DNA of 33,420 nucleotides from a virus, in IMG/VR virus record IMGVR_UViG_3300020395_000048, positions 1 through 33,420 of that record. One strand, written 5' to 3'. A program made the position numbers and the translations under genes. Position 1 is the first letter of the stretch, and every line of letters begins with the position of its first letter. The notes under the pieces were generated by a model, which was not told where the DNA came from, ran no database searches, and worked only from the letters and a program-made list of their open reading frames with translations. This document shows positions 24,501-28,822 of this stretch, in pieces.

Positions 24501-24693
24501 GAACTAGGTTATCAACCTTTAAATATTGATCAAAATTATCAATTAAATCGGTTACACCACCTTGAAATTCTTGTGAGAGATAATATTGTTTAAAAAATTC
24601 AGTAGCAAGTGGAAAATCTGACCTTAAAAATTCAGGTAACTGACTTTCAATTACTTTATTGACTTGTATTCTCTTATCAATGCCTATGCTCAT
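9538..24693 (-). CDS. Giant gp7-position baseplate protein with YHYH domain and tandem repeats (5051 aa)
   Basis: One uninterrupted frame of 5051 residues between gp6 and gp8, the position of T4 gp7. Residues 206-225 (FYQSKGIEESIKILLKVLYG) match T4 gp7's FYSTKGIEASYKFLFKVLYN. LVGQTVYKST at 263-272 matches LVGQTIYTAT, and NRLVHPAGLKNFAD near 2474-2487 resembles RFVHPVGFGF, the next gp7 landmark. A YHYH-type domain (GWAYDGNPIYGPYGY) lies near 1270-1284. Many 'GxGY' beta-type units and 'DGEIITYTSK...GCIRG' units occur along it. About eight FTC-YPR repeats lie near 3435-4380, and a 'FVNGVMQTP' motif lies near 4560. Its ATG abuts the gp6 stop codon with no gap, so translation is probably coupled. 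It is likely the central wedge protein with decorated extensions. The gp7 link rests on recalled T4 sequence plus gene order. Confidence 0.85.
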   Translation of the reverse strand: MSIGIDKRIQVNKVIESQLPEFLRSDFPLATEFFKQYYLSQEFQGGVTDLIDNFDQYLKVDNLVPEVVYGTTTLVDPVSTSDTTILVKSTKGFPDQYGLLKIDGEIITYTSKTDTTFIGCIRGFSGISGYNVGIATHLDSVNKENLTFEDTEAESHLTSATVINLSVLFIQEFYKKIKKTFLPGLENNDFAKDLDVGNFIKNARSFYQSKGIEESIKILLKVLYGEDSIVLDLEERLIKPSSAEFIRREVIIADKISGDPQKLVGQTVYKSTDLQTNASVSEVEILTRSGVGTDAPKVYYKLSLFVGYNDRDLIEGTFTIPGKTKVLEKVSVGSSIVSVDSTIGFPQSGYVLCGINSISYTSKSVNQFFGCTNIVEPIGIRSDVRADEVIFGYEDGDLDNRVELRITGVLSEFKIVSDISLVTEGERIYVKNVGESVQNPSNNQSYKEIFANSWIYNTSSRYQIDQISGSTIMVSTDIDKSSLKVGDIIEILLRNSETVVSPFAEVINIDLTKNEIIVNGISGFTPVVGYYYDLRRKLKKSSSNGIEILEGNDNIIADVLNVYVDDDKDAFVASNSLPSYTLKSDLKTTLVTISTTSNQLEGYNNMTDDYDVIIAEGGQEIELITGDSIIYTSENPLTTLASGDLYYVEVVAINPGKIRLYSSRGLIGNTTNCIRFNAKGDAITSSHTFTKSSEYNKKLSSNKILRKFPLSQNLFVSGKNETPVNTIGMLIDGVEIRTPISEDYIYYGPIESVDVYNSGDGYDVINPPKILVDDSLGGGTNALLEPVIVGSVKEIFVDPHDFDIDDIKSITLTGGNGSGCILEPVIGQRYRELEFDSRDIFFSGGLSIDDETITFKTEHYLNDGEVVYYNNNGNPNIGIGGYKDVSNVATGRLATGTPYNIRVVNSKTIQIYNSYEDARSGINTIGISTATNAAGIHKFRTVSKKTLQSVKILNSGSGYTHRKLHIKPSDVSTSYSKITFKGHGFVDGDLVEYSNTGGVNPNPNSIAGLDSKNYYILKIDDDSFRLADSKVNYDRGDYVQLTSQGTGLQTFKYPDIKVTAEATLTQGNNTASGIANNTTTSSGTFVFTPVVTGKIVDAYLYESGTKYGSKILNLQKNPKVTVQNGKDAVVKGSIVNGRIVDVQVLNKGSEYYSLPEISVQATGITTTNVIGNGAILKPVVSDGKLIKVDVINTGIGYTDSKSIFTVKSRGSNALFEPRVRKLTIDNNKRQGTYNLSSDDGENLYLSIHGYSSDIANSFSDNGGKHSPIIGWAYDGNPIYGPYGYTKVDQLGPSVGIVTSGYTLDASKVIDRPSTTEFEEGYFIEDWQYTGSTTLDEHNGRFCKTNEFPNGVYAYFASVQQSTQTNTLEPRFPYFVGKTYRSPFISSNTTLTQEFNFNNSNLARNTFPYKVGNALADNDFIVESNEYLRQLTTVESVTTGEIDNLEVLDGGTGYRVGDYTNFDDIGTNGTGLRGQVKSLVGLGVSEITTELDRYENALFTWKNANEVVAKYEPFIELKDQNTVSISGLSSSIVHLTDSFSVGVKTDTIGLAKSMTANAVVTGRVDDIYVNVIPNTVSIGSTIKINDDELVRVLNIFDVGSILRVKRYGVGAAHTYGSKLDVLNQEITIPVRTEKFDSTVNDLVYFNAKQAVGLGTTAGGGIDTQSRIGIGFYDRPVPTRAIYLPNHPFTTGQELTLRKRGTATSLIVGDQSLPINLFNIPNVTTDTSTVYAINKGQNYVGLVTQRTSIGSTSEGLFFHGNGSDDYEYSLESNYNQVIGDIDQITSTVVTNIAIANTITHGLRNNDVVNLEVIPNTIVGIGSTSPLSLSFNAEHQKLLVNKVGFNSTGINTTTSSITINDHGYKTGDKVLYESNDPAEGLDNPCYYVYELSSNEFSLGETLKDVQVQPPLLVGINSTGGQNHSFGLVNPQIKVVKNSKISFNISDSSLLDYNLKFFYDKEFNNDFISAQDTSVFNISGFGTSGIGTQSTVTLSFSETTPSQLYYAIEKGGYISTADPLVPNYSEIKFVDSKYSGNYSIFGITSDTFKVSPRSIPELLSYKEDQCEKLEYSTESRRITGSIKDVKVISKGLNYKSIPKFKSVVSAQGKNANIVALSTSIGRINDVRIVDIGYEYPSDKTLSPEAFVSPVIRIDNVDTITDINVIDGGKQYLSAPDVIVYDPVDDKVVDDTSLTANTPYQSISDINIIAPIQGLNSVNHRILTVNNSNGIGINSMTGGGSGIVTCVLETPINGFVDPPFAVGDEIFVEGVELFGEAGIGTQGNTNSSGIATGGDGYNSSNHQYRFFKVDDYINSNPAVIKYSLVGLTTNPGIAKTFQSGYANIINKDNYPTFEVIQERGSFKLNEVLHIEQNGKFIEKDLKIVESREDFIKVDGVYQLSIGDRIKGTNSNVRATVTGIVGNRAKFKVDYSSRQEYGWINNTGKLNEDFQVIPNNDYYQNLSYSIKSNVTWDNLVNPVNRLVHPAGLKNFADVGITSSINVGIGTTVQVTPVIVVDLLGDKRVDTINNFDFGRDYDARPEVNPTKSKFATFENTKLTDYTLCKSNRVLLHDDISGKFSSKGFQDVFQEIEEVEGTFTKYLVQITDADTLDVQFSEVIVLSTTNDAILVQKTSDYTKHKLGDFEATADLFGRKALNFLPVEKYDRDHDIKILKTEFITNTIKTETTSIGQIDITGANVAVSIASTDTNNNVIGFNTTTIAQFSDTDFNGFFADVLVQDDITKEINYGEIIVDFDGTNIYYAESYVDTLNKTYSASRVGILTARYDSGTIYFECENQTKRVINVSANIVGLGATESVGVGTYRFAVPGQPIGAERSARLESTYDSGTSTPILVTRIDDRIDSSVKSLVRVSSGSESAVHQVVALQDDGDVTVIQYPFTGSSNVGLGTFGSVTTGNIIDVNFYPDSSQTNLIELQAYNEVFNTINDFANTPDPLVIGPTEKRVLLSAYDGVNGSRANKVNFELKHEDTPIYSKIFNPTNTEQLDKVTGEFTIPNHFFNDNEELVYTPGSTFVGVGSTAVSIGSTTNYAGIVTDIMPSKVYVKVFNENKFNLYSRKEYISSGIAITFTGVGEGNAHKLDMTKKLSKTVIGLDGIVQQPITFTSIEHTLDGAIGAGTSQFVLSGISSVQPRDVLRIDNEYMKVEQVGFSSLPEGTINDSTDVALGICTLPVVRVNRGSLGIAATSHLDTTATRVHRGSFNIVDSTVWFLDPPKGNTRERRNDTNLPYVKAEFCGRTFLRSNYDTNMVFDDISDVFTGIGKTYTMTVGGANTETGVAIGNGVLFINGVFQTPLTLNNAGNNYEFDTDSVAGISSVVFTGITSENGTPMQSEYDINQNQLPRGGLIVSMGSTPGTGYAPLVGAKVKPEQKDNSNLFAASSITKVVGIGTSSKYKLGIETAAYDNTTGIITVTTNTVNGYALGYPNTVKLKNLEFTCPTKDVGTPVTGGTVYDPSTGELTLQVNNHGLSNGDAIKLKKESLIFTCNAGAGAHTYAGGTAINAVTIASTQKNVTNASYNPSTGDLTLTIGNHTFTTSDTCTIATEAIKFTCTLDNNTAIKSYPRTTDPAYNTALAITAVGGTTVTVNVGAVTAASQNKAYPRTTDPAYDKYMYINTVTPNTFKVNALFGTTPTNTDAHTFVSATTNAVQTLNYVGITTSIFADHERALPIVGIISDRTFEVQVGLTSIPHTYKTGGDVYEFYNDLTPGSGYREPVAIGVTDIEYVHTFVSSDANSINATNPNGTHTPSTVDYISSTGELILTIENNHGLQQASENDINSAAYDPTTGILTITAGVLTNGHGFSNGDLIKFKDYAITFTCAMDGGASDHAYPRPSDPVSGKWLAISNVTQFTFEVNVGTSPGVSYSPSYAKYDPVTGLMEITIGSHTLRPGTNIKLAQESIKFTCDVDNNQSAKGYPRATDPLYDKPIKIETVTDTTITVQVLSTIPSTNTTKHTFHSATAGAVTTGGNYTHSYGSAVTGSLLRALTTIQLNTESLKFTCSRDNHDSTHSYPRASDPAGGVALGIDGATNNTITVNVGTGGGGGTGAVISAKVASNTHKFVSAVAGAAQTGGNYIHIFAPGTENTNCVSIDSWSGTKLTPTGATYNALTGNLVLTVGAGHGIFAGSNTVGISTNSLTFTCDRDNHATEHTYPRYTDPIHNDANVAVAATTDTTFTINVGKSPITTRNITNAEYDPATGEFIVTSAGHGFVGCTTITPTNASYVKNTGNLTLTKNSHGFAVGDKILIEDDSLVFTCAKDNNQTEHSYPRSSDYASGRWVSIYSTTVNTFKVNVNPNPSKDQFTHSFVRAVNGGIYKSNQTVGFATNSIVMTCEHDLHQTLHSYPRTTDPAHSIELPVGKITADTFRVLVGKSPAGTGGALDFTINEYGARYVNPEISTPEPIYENMPIVGISRLGVGKTEDTGSNLLLNLRVGAARTSVGVARSMFEISDFAVARSGHSFAIGDKFKPMGLVTDKRLRKPLQEFELEVVTTFNDYFSSWQFGELDFIDSVSSLQTGYRKRFPLFRNGQLLSFEVDEDSILGDEIDLNAVLLIFVNGVMQTPNIAYQFEGGTTFTFTEAPSMDDKVDIFFYKGQDGVDVQIVNVNETIKIGDDIRIHKNPAFTETIDQESDRIIKDILGSDLVETTMYRGRGINENTPKPVDWTKQKEDKIIKGELISKAREVIEPQIYPTSKVIGDITTDSGTGVTGGIFVDDAESFFYEDNVNPALGVDDRYNVNITAVDALLMGPEGGEQAEITANVTSRGDIGSLTIVNGGSGYVGSSVNLLIAAPIGVGIGTTVRNEYAQVGVSTFAEATGTITNGSITSTTITNIGLGYSQVNPPRVIVEKPQYKTEKMTSFDNVEGYTGIITGIAAVEGSGGAGTKALKFFYTSFKSNANKLQVGYPILIKDTSIDLGSGVTSVDGHDNSIVAIGSTFLDNIYKVHSMSQLSDFRAEITCDILSTTNTTGVTSTGYYDATNIGLTKSLGKISWGRIYNGERSTSPISIGVTGLTVDAGLSTFPTIQRKYYSGLNAEFGLRNTGAIRIVTGL
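11560..14400 (-). repeat. In-frame tandem protein repeat (FTC...YPR...DP) in the giant protein
   Basis: Within the giant gene, roughly residues 3435-4380, a unit of about 80-120 residues recurs. Each full unit reads approximately 'YDPxTGxLxLT...HG...G...ESIxFTCxxDNxxxxHxYPRxxDP...TFxVNVG'. I count eight YPR cores, at about nucleotides 14000, 13880, 13195, 12935, 12645, 12230, 11880 and 11650. Two further FTC-containing units near 14240 and 14370 lack YPR. FTC/MTC followed by Asp two residues later is nearly invariant. The units have diverged at DNA level, so this is an old array or one under protein-level selection. Confidence 0.8.
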
Positions 24694-26631
24694 TTATTTT
24701 CTCTCTAGATCTCCGTTAGAGTAACTTGATGTGTAATAATCTCTTGTAAAGACAACGCCCGAAACATCTTCTCCAGAAGCAATTACATCTTTAACCATAT
24801 TTATCCTACTATTTGAAACATCAAAATGTAGGTATAAATCCTTTAATCCAACTACATCGTTAGATTCGGGGAATGCTTGTATTTCAATTAAATCATTTGC
24901 AGTAGAAGTTGATGTAATGTTTATGGTATTGAGTATTATTTCACCCTTAGTATAATTAACTGTTCCTACAGATTTAACAACCACTCTTAATTCATCCTTC
25001 TGATTTCGGGTAATTGCACTTAATATACCCATTCCACTACCATCTAACTTACCATTAGCATCTTTATTTGGGACATCAGTCAAATAAACAGTGTCAGATG
25101 TACCATTTACACTAAATCCAGTACTTTTTATGTTAAATCCCTCTGGATTTATATGAAATTTGTTTCCAAAACACAATTCATACTGTGCAAATTGATTTTT
25201 TAGTACTTTTAAGTCTCTTCTGATTTTAACTGTAGTAATATTAGAGGTAATTGCATTATCAACCCTATCAATTAACTGTAATATCTTACTATATTTAAAT
25301 CTTCCACCAAATTTATTAATATCTACACTTTTTGAGTAAGTTGTGAGAGAACCTGATACATCTGATTTTAATTTATTGGCATTTGTAACTTTAGAGGTGT
25401 CATAATAGATTGTTGAATCAATTTCAACATACAATAACTTTAAATCTACAATTTCGGAGTTAATTCCAGCAATTGCATAACTTTTTAACTTATTTTTTAT
25501 CTGTTGCTTATCAAAATCCGATACATATGTACCATTTTTTGGTTTTATACTAATTTGTACCTTACCAAATTGAGGAGGATCTAATTCTTCCCCACCAACA
25601 ACAGAAACAGTCTCAGTTTTAGGATAAATTGACTGTATTATTGCCTCATAATCATTGCCTGTAACTGCCCTGTGTTGTGAAGAATACAATCTAGGTGCAA
25701 AATACTTAATAGAGTTTAAATTCTCTGCTCCAGCACCGTTTATAGCGTTCTGAATCGTGTTTACGGTGATTCCAGCACTAGGTATGATAGTAGATGCATT
25801 CACATCTGTAGTGGGTTTATCAGTAAAAACGCCTTGGAAACTAAATTTAGATGCCCCATTACCATTTTCACCATCTGTAACAATATATCTTACTGTAATA
25901 ATGTCATTATTCTCTAATTTTCTACCAAAATACCCATCACCAAACAATATTTCATATTTTTCATCTTGAATTTCTTGCACAAAGAAAACTTTAGACTTTT
26001 TATCAATTTTTAGTATATTATCAATCATAGTATACTGATTTCCAAGTACACCACTAGCATTAGATACATGTACTGTGATGGTAGAAGTATCAATATTAGG
26101 ATTATCTAAGATAAAACGTTGATCACTACTATTATTTGATACAAAAATAGACTGTAAAAACGTTCCTTGGTAGACTGTAACTGGATTTTCTGCTGTTCCA
26201 AACTCAGCAACACCACCTTTTATTGATGCATAGTTCTCTTCAGTAGTTGAAAACCTATATGTAGTGCCATCTGCCTGTCCAACACACACTAAACCAGGTT
26301 TTAAGTACAATAAAGGGTTAGATGAGCTAGTTTCTACATTAAAATAAACTGATGCCTTTGCAGCAGATTTTGAACGGGGTACATAACCAATATTTCTTGC
26401 TAATGAAACTACATTTTCTCTTATAGTTGCTGAATCTAAGAAGGATTCATTTGCAACTAGGTTAGCATTAAAGGCATTAATATAGGTATTATACGCTAAA
26501 GTATCGATTAAAATTGAAAAATTAGAACCTTCAAAGTCAAAATCAGTAAAATTGCTGTTTGCACGAAGATAATCCCTTATTTGGGCTTTAATTTCATCAA
26601 AATCTAAACTTGTAAACTGTGTAAAAGGCAT
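24694..26631 (-). CDS. 6: Baseplate wedge subunit gp6 (645 aa)
   Basis: Homologue of T4 gp6, the wedge protein that forms the inner ring around the tail-tube hub of the contractile baseplate. Residues 12-90 carry the family signature: FDEIKAQIRDYL, then FDFEGSNFSILIDTLAYNT (T4 YDFEGSRLNVLCDLLAYNT), NESFLDSATIRENVV, and GYVPRSKSAA (T4 GYLPTSKSAA). A mid-protein segment, 'SSQHRAVTGNDYEAII' near residue 320, matches the T4 'TQQRCVTATDYDTFV' region. The length is close to T4's 660. It starts 4 bases after gp25 and ends directly against the giant gene's ATG. The three genes are thus tightly packed, probably as one late operon from the promoter at 27068-27075. Confidence 0.95.
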   Translation of the reverse strand: MPFTQFTSLDFDEIKAQIRDYLRANSNFTDFDFEGSNFSILIDTLAYNTYINAFNANLVANESFLDSATIRENVVSLARNIGYVPRSKSAAKASVYFNVETSSSNPLLYLKPGLVCVGQADGTTYRFSTTEENYASIKGGVAEFGTAENPVTVYQGTFLQSIFVSNNSSDQRFILDNPNIDTSTITVHVSNASGVLGNQYTMIDNILKIDKKSKVFFVQEIQDEKYEILFGDGYFGRKLENNDIITVRYIVTDGENGNGASKFSFQGVFTDKPTTDVNASTIIPSAGITVNTIQNAINGAGAENLNSIKYFAPRLYSSQHRAVTGNDYEAIIQSIYPKTETVSVVGGEELDPPQFGKVQISIKPKNGTYVSDFDKQQIKNKLKSYAIAGINSEIVDLKLLYVEIDSTIYYDTSKVTNANKLKSDVSGSLTTYSKSVDINKFGGRFKYSKILQLIDRVDNAITSNITTVKIRRDLKVLKNQFAQYELCFGNKFHINPEGFNIKSTGFSVNGTSDTVYLTDVPNKDANGKLDGSGMGILSAITRNQKDELRVVVKSVGTVNYTKGEIILNTINITSTSTANDLIEIQAFPESNDVVGLKDLYLHFDVSNSRINMVKDVIASGEDVSGVVFTRDYYTSSYSNGDLERK

Positions 26632-26635
26632 ATTA

Positions 26636-27037
26636 TTATCTGGTTGGTTCTAAAAGGAAATTAAATGATTGTGTTGGTAAAGATGTGCCAACAATATCAA
26701 AGAATACGGTAACATCATACCCATTAGCATCTTGATAATTGTTCATCTGTACATTTAAATTATCAATTCTTGGTTCATATTCATAAACGGTTTCTCTAAT
26801 TTGATCTTCAATAACTCTCATCATTCCAGGATAAAAGTTTTCAAATAAACTACCTCTAATATCAGTTCCAAGATCAGAATTAAAAAATCTTTCAGTTGGG
26901 ATGGTTTCAACTAAATTTCTTACTGATCGTACAATAGCACGTTCATTTTTTAAGATTGGAAGATCTTTTGTTACTGGATGAGGAGTAAAAGAGAAACTTA
27001 TATCTTTAAATGCCTGTGATGTACGTTTAATTGCCAT
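26636..27037 (-). CDS. 25: Baseplate wedge subunit gp25 (133 aa)
   Basis: Homologue of T4 gp25, the small lysozyme-like-fold wedge protein conserved in phage tails and type VI secretion (TssE). The diagnostic segments are ERFFNSDLGTDIRGSLFEN at residues 49-67 (T4 RPFDPEFGCDLSDQLFEN) and YEYEPRIDNLNV at 85-96 (T4 RNYEPRIDKLAV), including the invariant EPR. Its length equals the family norm. It is the first gene of the late wedge operon, with an exact TATAAATA box 31 bases before the ATG and gp6 starting 4 bases after its stop codon. Confidence 0.96.
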   Translation of the reverse strand: MAIKRTSQAFKDISFSFTPHPVTKDLPILKNERAIVRSVRNLVETIPTERFFNSDLGTDIRGSLFENFYPGMMRVIEDQIRETVYEYEPRIDNLNVQMNNYQDANGYDVTVFFDIVGTSLPTQSFNFLLEPTR

Positions 27038-27067
27038 CCTAAATGGTATATTTAGTATTATCGTCTT

Positions 27068-27075
27068 TATTTATA
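27068..27075 (-). promoter_or_regulatory. T4-type late promoter box before gp25 (TATAAATA)
   Basis: Exact TATAAATA on the minus strand in the 48-base gap between the oxygenase gene and gp25, 31 bases before the gp25 ATG. A second, shorter CTAAATA lies at 27049-27055, nearer the gene. It also resembles a late-type element but is too close to the start to be preferred. The box would drive gp25, gp6 and the giant gene. Confidence 0.78.
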
Positions 27076-27085
27076 CCTAATTTTT

Positions 27086-27727
27086 TTATTTTGTTCCATT
27101 TAAAGGATATTCATCTACCCATGAGGTACAGATATACTTTGTACCGCCAATTGGAGGGTTTCCACGGTGTGTATGTGTCCAAGCAGCAGGAAAAATAACA
27201 TATTTACCTGTTTTTGGTTTAATTCTTACTGATTGATATAAAAATTCAGTCTCTCCACCTTCAAAATCATCATTTAAGTAGAGTATAGTAACTAATTCCC
27301 GATAAGGTGCATTAGTACTATCAGCATGCCAATTATGAAAACCTTCACTAGGTTTTGTTCTTTGTAACTTAACCACTTTAGAATCCATTTGCTTTAACCC
27401 TAAAGTTTCATATTTCGCTATGTATTCATCAATAGCAACTCGTGAAGTCATATTCCAAGAATGAAATATATCATTCATACAATTAAACCCATAAGAATCT
27501 ACATTAGGATAACCATACCCCTTTATTCCAGAAGCAACTACTTCATTTACAAATATTTGAGTATCTTTTACAGTTGTATGATTTCTATACCTATAAGTAT
27601 TAGAGTTTTCTAAATGTTCAAAAAACTCCACAAAAAAACCCAGATTTAATTGAACTGGGTCAAATTGATATTCACTAATAAAATTAGAGTGATGTTGAGC
27701 ATCCAATAATCTGGGTTTTTCATTCAT
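27086..27727 (-). CDS. 2-oxoglutarate/Fe(II)-dependent oxygenase, prolyl-4-hydroxylase type (213 aa)
   Basis: An iron/2-oxoglutarate dioxygenase. The metal triad is visible as HAD (His134, Asp136) in FHNWHADS and a distal His in FPAAWTHTHRGN (most likely His187). The following GGTKYICTSW supplies the 2-oxoglutarate-binding basic residue (Lys198). 'LVTILYLNDDFEGGETEF' at about 146-163 is the usual core between them. The substrate is unknown; relatives hydroxylate proline or other residues. T4-like cyanophages commonly carry such genes. The ATG overlaps the stop of the preceding small basic gene (ATGA), and the gene ends 49 bases before gp25. A possible attenuator overlaps codons 3-32. Confidence 0.92.
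   Translation of the reverse strand: MNEKPRLLDAQHHSNFISEYQFDPVQLNLGFFVEFFEHLENSNTYRYRNHTTVKDTQIFVNEVVASGIKGYGYPNVDSYGFNCMNDIFHSWNMTSRVAIDEYIAKYETLGLKQMDSKVVKLQRTKPSEGFHNWHADSTNAPYRELVTILYLNDDFEGGETEFLYQSVRIKPKTGKYVIFPAAWTHTHRGNPPIGGTKYICTSWVDEYPLNGTK
27632..27720 (-). promoter_or_regulatory. Possible terminator / anti-terminator pair inside the oxygenase gene
   Basis: On the minus strand, ACCCAG (27660-27655) and CTGGGT (27643-27638) form a 6-bp stem with an 11-base loop, directly followed by a T run (27637-27632), like an intrinsic terminator. The same 3' arm can instead pair with a 13-base perfect complement, AAAAACCCAGATT/AATCTGGGTTTTT (27720-27708 with 27646-27634), which lies in codons 3-7. 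The two pairings exclude each other. This could control expression of the oxygenase, but coincidence inside a coding sequence is possible. Confidence 0.35.
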
Positions 27728-27870
27728 CTCCCTTGTCCTCTATACCTCTTAGGTGCTTTATTTCGAGACGAAGCGGCATATTTCGAGTGTTTTCCTCTTC
27801 CTTGACGAGTTTTTTTCGGGGTTGCTTCTACAAATGTAGACCCAGTTAGACTTTGTTTAAACTTTGCCAT
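27724..27870 (-). CDS. Very small basic protein (48 aa)
   Basis: A 48-residue frame from the ATG at 27868-27870 to TGA at 27724-27726, too short for usual gene calling. It begins MAKFKQSLTGSTFVEATPKK and ends KRYRGQGR. It is rich in Lys, Arg, Ser and Gly, with a strongly positive tail and no membrane segment. I recall near-identical small proteins ('KFKQSLTGSTF...TPKKTRQG') in T4-like cyanophages, always uncharacterised. It starts 2 bases after the stop of the 54-aa gene and overlaps the oxygenase start by ATGA, so it sits in the middle of a tightly coupled operon. Nucleic-acid or capsid binding is plausible from charge alone, but no function is known. Confidence 0.82.
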   Translation of the reverse strand: MAKFKQSLTGSTFVEATPKKTRQGRGKHSKYAASSRNKAPKRYRGQGR

Positions 27871-27872
27871 AA

Positions 27873-28037
27873 TTAAATTTGCTTAATTTCAGTTCTTAGA
27901 TTGTTTGGATTGTAAACACCAGTTTTATAGAATTCTTGAGCGAGGTCTTCCATCGCATCAAAGTACTCATCTTGGGTGAGATCTTCAAAAAGAAGTTTAT
28001 CACCCTCAAAGATACTATATAACTCTTTGTTTTTCAT
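27873..28037 (-). CDS. Small conserved phage protein, LF-x-x-L family (54 aa)
   Basis: I place the start at the ATG 28035-28037 (MKNKELYSIFEGDKLLFEDL), which overlaps the end of the glycosyltransferase gene by 23 bases. A further upstream ATG at 28091 would lie deep inside that gene and lacks family-like sequence. The protein is acidic. Its pattern, Y-x-I then LLFEDLTQDEY, resembles that of the 55-aa protein at 29372-29539 (YHIYL...CLFKNLNQQEF), so the two look like distant paralogues. I recall similar small proteins in marine T4-like phages. The function is unknown. Confidence 0.75.
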   Translation of the reverse strand: MKNKELYSIFEGDKLLFEDLTQDEYFDAMEDLAQEFYKTGVYNPNNLRTEIKQI

Positions 28038-28770
28038 GACCAACACGTACTCTAGGATCGCACCAGATTTCAAAACCTGCATCTTTTGCATCTAGGCAGA
28101 ACGAAACGTCCTCACCACACATATCCTGTACTTCACCAGATTCAAATACCTGCATCTTAGGTGCAAACCAAGGATACTTCATTTCATCGTGCTCAAATAC
28201 ACCATTCTTAATAAGAGTCCATCCAAATCCAGTATAATCTACGGTAAATGGTTTCTTTCTTTTCGAGATGCTTTCGAGGGTTTCGTGGTTCATCACTCCT
28301 CCATTAGAACGGAAATCATCTTCTTCCATCCAATGAGCAACTGATGTGGTCTTACCATCCTCTGTGCAGTACCAACCAGCAGCAATATCCTGATCCATAA
28401 GAACGATCTGCCAGAACTTCTCAGTGTTGAATACAATATCGCTATCGATCCATAACTGATAATCATACTTTAACTGACCATCCCAAGGTTTCTGATCAGG
28501 ACCTCTGAGAACATTAGCACCTAAACACTTACAACGTGCAAAGTTGACCATTGATGAGTAATCCTGAGAGATTTGGATACTTGCTCCACTTTGTACCAGA
28601 TCGAAGCATAGCTGAACAAAACTCTTCAAAAAAGCATAAGAGACTCCTCTACCAGGCAAACAAAATACTACTGTTTTACCTTTTATCATCTCCTTTGCTT
28701 TATCAAAATCCCATTCAGGTTCTTTTTTGACAACGGGAGATTTCGCTTTAACTGTAAATCCTTTTCCCAT
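28015..28770 (-). CDS. GT-A type glycosyltransferase-like protein (251 aa)
   Basis: A nucleotide-sugar-type transferase fold is indicated by a Rossmann-like start (KTVVFCLPGRGVSYAFLKS, residues 32-50), the metal-binding DSD (Asp109-Ser-Asp111, in LWIDSDIVF), and the late GEDVSFCLDAKDAGFEIWCD (219-238) followed by VRVGHEK with His245. That acid pair plus terminal His is typical of family-2-like GT-A enzymes. The first 25 residues are a Lys-rich extension. No membrane segment is seen. The acceptor (virion protein, DNA or host glycan) cannot be told. The gene is noticeably more GC-rich than its neighbours: two counted 60-base lines have 24 and 26 G+C. A near-consensus sigma70-type promoter stands just upstream, so it probably heads a four-gene unit. 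Confidence 0.8.
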   Translation of the reverse strand: MGKGFTVKAKSPVVKKEPEWDFDKAKEMIKGKTVVFCLPGRGVSYAFLKSFVQLCFDLVQSGASIQISQDYSSMVNFARCKCLGANVLRGPDQKPWDGQLKYDYQLWIDSDIVFNTEKFWQIVLMDQDIAAGWYCTEDGKTTSVAHWMEEDDFRSNGGVMNHETLESISKRKKPFTVDYTGFGWTLIKNGVFEHDEMKYPWFAPKMQVFESGEVQDMCGEDVSFCLDAKDAGFEIWCDPRVRVGHEKQRVI

Positions 28771-28792
28771 AATGTTATGTAATTACAAGGTT

Positions 28793-28821
28793 ATTATATG
28801 CGATTATATAGGAAAAGTCAA
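28793..28821 (-). promoter_or_regulatory. Sigma70-type promoter for the glycosyltransferase operon
   Basis: On the minus strand: TTGACT (28821-28816), a spacer of exactly 17 bases (28815-28799), then TATAAT (28798-28793). Eleven of twelve hexamer bases match the bacterial consensus. The predicted transcription start, near 28786, leaves a leader of about 16 bases before the ATG at 28770. A second TATAAT-like string (TATATAAT) lies within the spacer. The -35 hexamer begins just after the stop codon of the upstream oxygenase. Confidence 0.8.
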
Positions 28822-28822
28822 C

